Positions 47,432 to 50,172 of a stretch of 50,172 nt of DNA are shown in pieces. Position 1 is the stretch's first letter. Each line of letters starts with the position of its first letter. The notes below the pieces were generated by a model, which was not told the origin of the DNA, searched no databases, and saw only the letters and a list, made by a program, of their open reading frames with translations. This stretch comes from an uncultured Collinsella sp. (lineage in GTDB: Bacteria > Actinomycetota > Coriobacteriia > Coriobacteriales > Coriobacteriaceae). A program made the translations under genes and the position numbers. The stretch spans positions 1 through 50,172 of the forward strand of contig URUI01000005.1 of assembly GCA_900551015.1 (NCBI GenBank). The letters are read 5' to 3'.

Positions 47432-47860
47432 CTACTCAGCGATGGTGACGCCCATGGAACGGGCGGTACCGGCGATGATCTTCTTGGCGGCGTCAATGTC
47501 GTTGGCATTGAGGTCCGGCATCTTGATCTCGGCGATCTTGGTGAGCTGCTCCTGGGAGAGCTGGCCAACCTTGTCGGCCTGGGGCTTAGCGGAACCAGAC
47601 TTAAGGTTCAGCTCCTTCTTGATGAGGTGAGCCGCCGGCGGGGTCTTGGTGATGAAGGAGAAGGACTTATCCTCGTAGACGGAGATCTCAACGGGGATGA
47701 TGTCGCCCTTCTTGTCCTGCGTCTCGGCGTTAAAGGCCTGGCAGAACTGCATGATGTTCACGCCAGCAGCGCCCAGGGCGGGGCCGACGGGAGGAGCGGG
47801 GTTAGCTGCACCAGCAGGAATCTGAAGCTTAATGACGTTGGCAACCTTCTTCTCAGCCAT
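47432..47860 (-). CDS. rplK: 50S ribosomal protein L11
   Basis: L11 is at the GTPase-associated centre of the 50S subunit and binds thiopeptide antibiotics together with 23S rRNA. The 142 residues carry the N-terminal KLQIPAGAANPAPPVGPALG and C-terminal rRNA-binding IAGTARSMGV-type end. The ATG at 47858-47860 is six bases from AAGGA; the ATG two codons earlier is too close. 120 bases downstream of nusG. Confidence 0.97.
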   Translation of the reverse strand: MAEKKVANVIKLQIPAGAANPAPPVGPALGAAGVNIMQFCQAFNAETQDKKGDIIPVEISVYEDKSFSFITKTPPAAHLIKKELNLKSGSAKPQADKVGQLSQEQLTKIAEIKMPDLNANDIDAAKKIIAGTARSMGVTIAE

Positions 47861-47980
47861 GGTCATTCCTTTCGAATCACGAGTGTGAAGTACTTGCTAT
47901 ATCGTAAGCACGCACGTGTTAGAAGCACTCCTGAGATGAGCAGTCACAGAAGAAGCACGCTCGCGCGAACGGACGAAAAC

Positions 47981-48517
47981 TTAAGCGATGACAGCGACCT
48001 GGTTAAAGTCGAGCTCGACCGGCGTCTCGCGGCCAAAGATCATCAGCGTGACCTTGAGCTTGCCAGCCTCGGTGTTAACCTCGGAGACCTTGCCATCAAA
48101 GTCGGTAAGCGGGCCATCGGTGACGCGGACGGACGTGCCGACCTGAATATCAACCGAGGTACGCTTGGGCGAATCGCCCTTACCGGGACGACGAGTCATC
48201 TTGTTGTACTCGTCGCGGGAAAGCGGAGCGGGCTTGCCGTTGCCGCCTAGGAAACCGGTGACGCCGGGCGTGTTGCGAACACACGTCCACGCATCGTCAT
48301 CCATCTCCATGCGAACCAGGACATAACCCGGGAAGATCTTAGAATCCTTGGTCTCGCGCTTGCCACCCTCTTTGATCTCGGTGACGCGCTCCATAGGAAT
48401 CTCGATATCAAAGATACGGTCCTGCATACCCATGGTCTCGATACGATGCTCGAGATCGGACTTTACGCGGTTCTCGTATCCGGAGTAAGTGTGAACGACG
48501 TACCAACGCTTAGACAT
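47981..48517 (-). CDS. nusG: Transcription termination/antitermination protein NusG
   Basis: Elongation factor that binds the RNA polymerase clamp and links it to Rho or the ribosome. The 178-residue protein has the NGN domain (MSKRWYVVHTYSGYENRVK, FPGYVLVRMEMDDDAW, VTGFLGG) and the KOW domain (GTSVRVTDGPLTDFDGKVSE). No insertion is present. It starts three bases after the secE stop, so the pair is probably translationally coupled. Confidence 0.97.
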   Translation of the reverse strand: MSKRWYVVHTYSGYENRVKSDLEHRIETMGMQDRIFDIEIPMERVTEIKEGGKRETKDSKIFPGYVLVRMEMDDDAWTCVRNTPGVTGFLGGNGKPAPLSRDEYNKMTRRPGKGDSPKRTSVDIQVGTSVRVTDGPLTDFDGKVSEVNTEAGKLKVTLMIFGRETPVELDFNQVAVIA

Positions 48518-48520
48518 GGT

Positions 48521-48859
48521 TTAGCCCCTCAATCCAGAGAACAGAGCAAGAGCCTCGCCAAAGCCAGCATCGAGCAGAGCGATGACGACGCCGACGACGA
48601 CCAGAGAAGCGCAAACGACGACCGAGTAGTTCACGAGCTCCTTCTTATCAGGCCACGTGACACGCTTCATCTCGGACTTGACCGAAGCGAAATACTTCTT
48701 GGTGCGGGCGAAGAAACCAGGCTTCTCGTTCTTCTTGGACTTCGCAGCCTTCTCGTTCTTCTTGGCAACGGCCTTCTTGGCCTCAACCTTGGAGTTGGCG
48801 GCAGCGCTGTTGGCAGGTGCCGGCTGCTGAGCCTTCTTCTTGTTCTTCTTGTTGGCCAT
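48521..48859 (-). CDS. secE: Preprotein translocase subunit SecE
   Basis: Small membrane subunit that clamps the SecY channel. The 112 residues have a long lysine-rich N-terminal tail (about 1-50) and the SecE core: FFARTKKYFASVKSEMKRVT, WPDKKELVNYSV and one membrane helix (VVVCASLVVVGVVIALLDAG). The ATG at 48857-48859 follows GGAGGTAACCCAA. The Lys/Ala-rich tail is longer than in minimal SecE proteins. Located between tRNA-Trp and nusG. Confidence 0.95.
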   Translation of the reverse strand: MANKKNKKKAQQPAPANSAAANSKVEAKKAVAKKNEKAAKSKKNEKPGFFARTKKYFASVKSEMKRVTWPDKKELVNYSVVVCASLVVVGVVIALLDAGFGEALALFSGLRG

Positions 48860-48898
48860 TTGGGTTACCTCCGCGCAATGCGCTTATACATGAGTAAA

Positions 48899-48926
48899 CC
48901 GTAAGCCCCCAAGTGGGAGCTTACGG
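48899..48926 (-). other. Hairpin between tRNA-Trp and secE
   Basis: CCGTAAGC and GCTTACGG flank CCC/GGG pairs (48899-48926), nine bases past the encoded CCA end of the tRNA. It may mark the processing end of the tRNA precursor or reduce readthrough; there is only a weak T-run (GGTTTACTC). Confidence 0.45.
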
Positions 48927-48935
48927 AATAATGAC

Positions 48936-49011
48936 TGGCACGCCAGGAAGGACTCGAACCCTCAACACTCGGTTTTGGAGACCGATGCTCTACCAATTGA
49001 ACTACTGGCGT
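48936..49011 (-). tRNA. tRNA-Trp (anticodon CCA)
   Basis: A complete cloverleaf of 73 bases plus an encoded CCA end (48936-48938). The acceptor stem ACGCCAG/CTGGCGT, D-arm with AATTGGTAGAGC, anticodon loop CTCCAAA and T-arm GGTTCGAGTCC are all present; discriminator base G. It lies between rpmG and secE, the common place for tRNA-Trp in many bacteria, and should be cut from the same transcript. Confidence 0.97.
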
Positions 49012-49024
49012 ATGTGACTAGAGA

Positions 49025-49174
49025 CTAGCGAGTCTCTTTGTGCAGCGTGTGGTGACGGCACCAGGGGCAATACTTCTTGATCTCCATACGATCAGGCATG
49101 GTCGACTTGTTCTTGGTGGTCGTATAGTTGCGGCGCTTGCACTCAGTGCACGCAAGAGTAACTAGAGTACGCAT
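49025..49174 (-). CDS. rpmG: 50S ribosomal protein L33
   Basis: A 49-residue 50S protein with the four-cysteine zinc pattern (CTEC near residues 9-12, CPWC near 36-39), so it is the zinc-binding form. It begins MRTLVTLACTECKRRNY and ends HTLHKETR. ATG at 49172-49174. It is the first gene after the promoter at 49220-49249 and lies 13 bases from tRNA-Trp. Confidence 0.95.
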   Translation of the reverse strand: MRTLVTLACTECKRRNYTTTKNKSTMPDRMEIKKYCPWCRHHTLHKETR

Positions 49175-49219
49175 GTATCCTGAACCTTTCATTTCCGCCC
49201 CGTACGGGCACGAGTTGTT

Positions 49220-49249
49220 ACTTTATCAGCTCCACGTAAGTGCTGTCAA
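49220..49249 (-). promoter_or_regulatory. Promoter of the rpmG-trnW-secE-nusG unit
   Basis: On the minus strand a consensus TTGACA (49244-49249) and TAAAGT (49220-49225) are 18 bases apart, 45 bases before rpmG. Confidence 0.75.
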
Positions 49250-49389
49250 TGAAAACCTCGAGTCAATTGGTTCTCGGTGGATCCATTCATATTTGGAACA
49301 CATCAATGAAGCCATCGAGATCTAATCGACGGTGCATCCAGGACCATTATTGATCCTCTCGACACCAGCAACGGCTCAATATCCATTGC

Positions 49390-49426
49390 AGAAAAGAACC
49401 CGGCACCCAAATAAGTGCCGGGTTCT
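49390..49426 (-). terminator. Intrinsic terminator after tuf
   Basis: AGAACCCGGCAC (49395-49406) pairs perfectly with GTGCCGGGTTCT (49415-49426) and is followed on the minus strand by TTTTCTGC. Confidence 0.85.
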
Positions 49427-49453
49427 CTAAGTCAGCTATATCAAAGAGCTAAT

Positions 49454-50172
<719 letters not shown>

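Overview
The window reads as a chromosomal segment of a high-GC (about 60 %) Gram-positive anaerobe of the Coriobacteriia, most likely Collinsella. This rests on GC-rich codon use, actinobacterial-type RpoB/RpoC, a FabK-type fatty acid cluster, a cell-wall anchored 5'-nucleotidase with an LAATG-type sorting signal, and a FeoA-FeoB fusion. The genus is inference. No prophage, insertion sequence, transposase gene, CRISPR array or rRNA was seen.

Layout. (1) 1-3.3 kb, minus: type II fatty acid genes fabH-acpP-fabK-fabD plus the start of one more gene, divergent from birA (plus). (2) 4.4-7.8 kb, minus: rpsL-rpsG-fusA-rpsJ, with no tuf. (3) 8.3-9.9 kb, minus: an ECF sigma factor overlapping a membrane protein gene (putative anti-sigma/sensor). 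(4) 10.2-18.2 kb, minus: rpoB-rpoC. (5) 18.7-20.9 kb, minus: rplJ-rplL behind an L10 leader, then galU. (6) 21.4-32.9 kb, mixed: aminotransferase, unknown gene, inosine-type DNA glycosylase, GH13 amylase, MFS exporter, feoAB fusion, small unknown gene, esterase, PTS EIIA, asnS. (7) 33.1-42.7 kb, plus: WYL regulator, three-gene ABC importer, surface 5'-nucleotidase, MscS channel, and a translationally coupled pair made of a cytosolic ParB-like/BMP fusion and a phosphoesterase. (8) 43.0-44.6 kb, plus: a second ECF sigma/membrane protein pair. (9) 45.0-46.5 kb, minus: a dead leucine locus with an intact leader peptide and attenuator but a mutated leuA fused by deletion to the tail of leuB. (10) 46.6-50.2 kb, minus: tuf (partial), rpmG, tRNA-Trp, secE, nusG, rplK, rplA.

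The classical secE-nusG-rplKAJL-rpoBC block is therefore split: rplKA and rplJL lie about 26 kb apart with unrelated genes between them, galU sits between rplL and rpoB, and tuf has left the str operon for rpmG. All translation and transcription genes are on the minus strand.

The most interesting observations are: a helix-hairpin-helix segment resembling the RNA polymerase alpha C-terminal domain at the end of RpoC; a replaced, longer fork-loop segment in RpoB next to the rifampicin pocket; Arg88 in S12; the decayed leucine locus; the ParB-like/BMP-phosphoesterase pair; and several families of intergenic palindromes whose arms change in a compensatory way, two of them long nested structures beside ribosomal-protein promoters.
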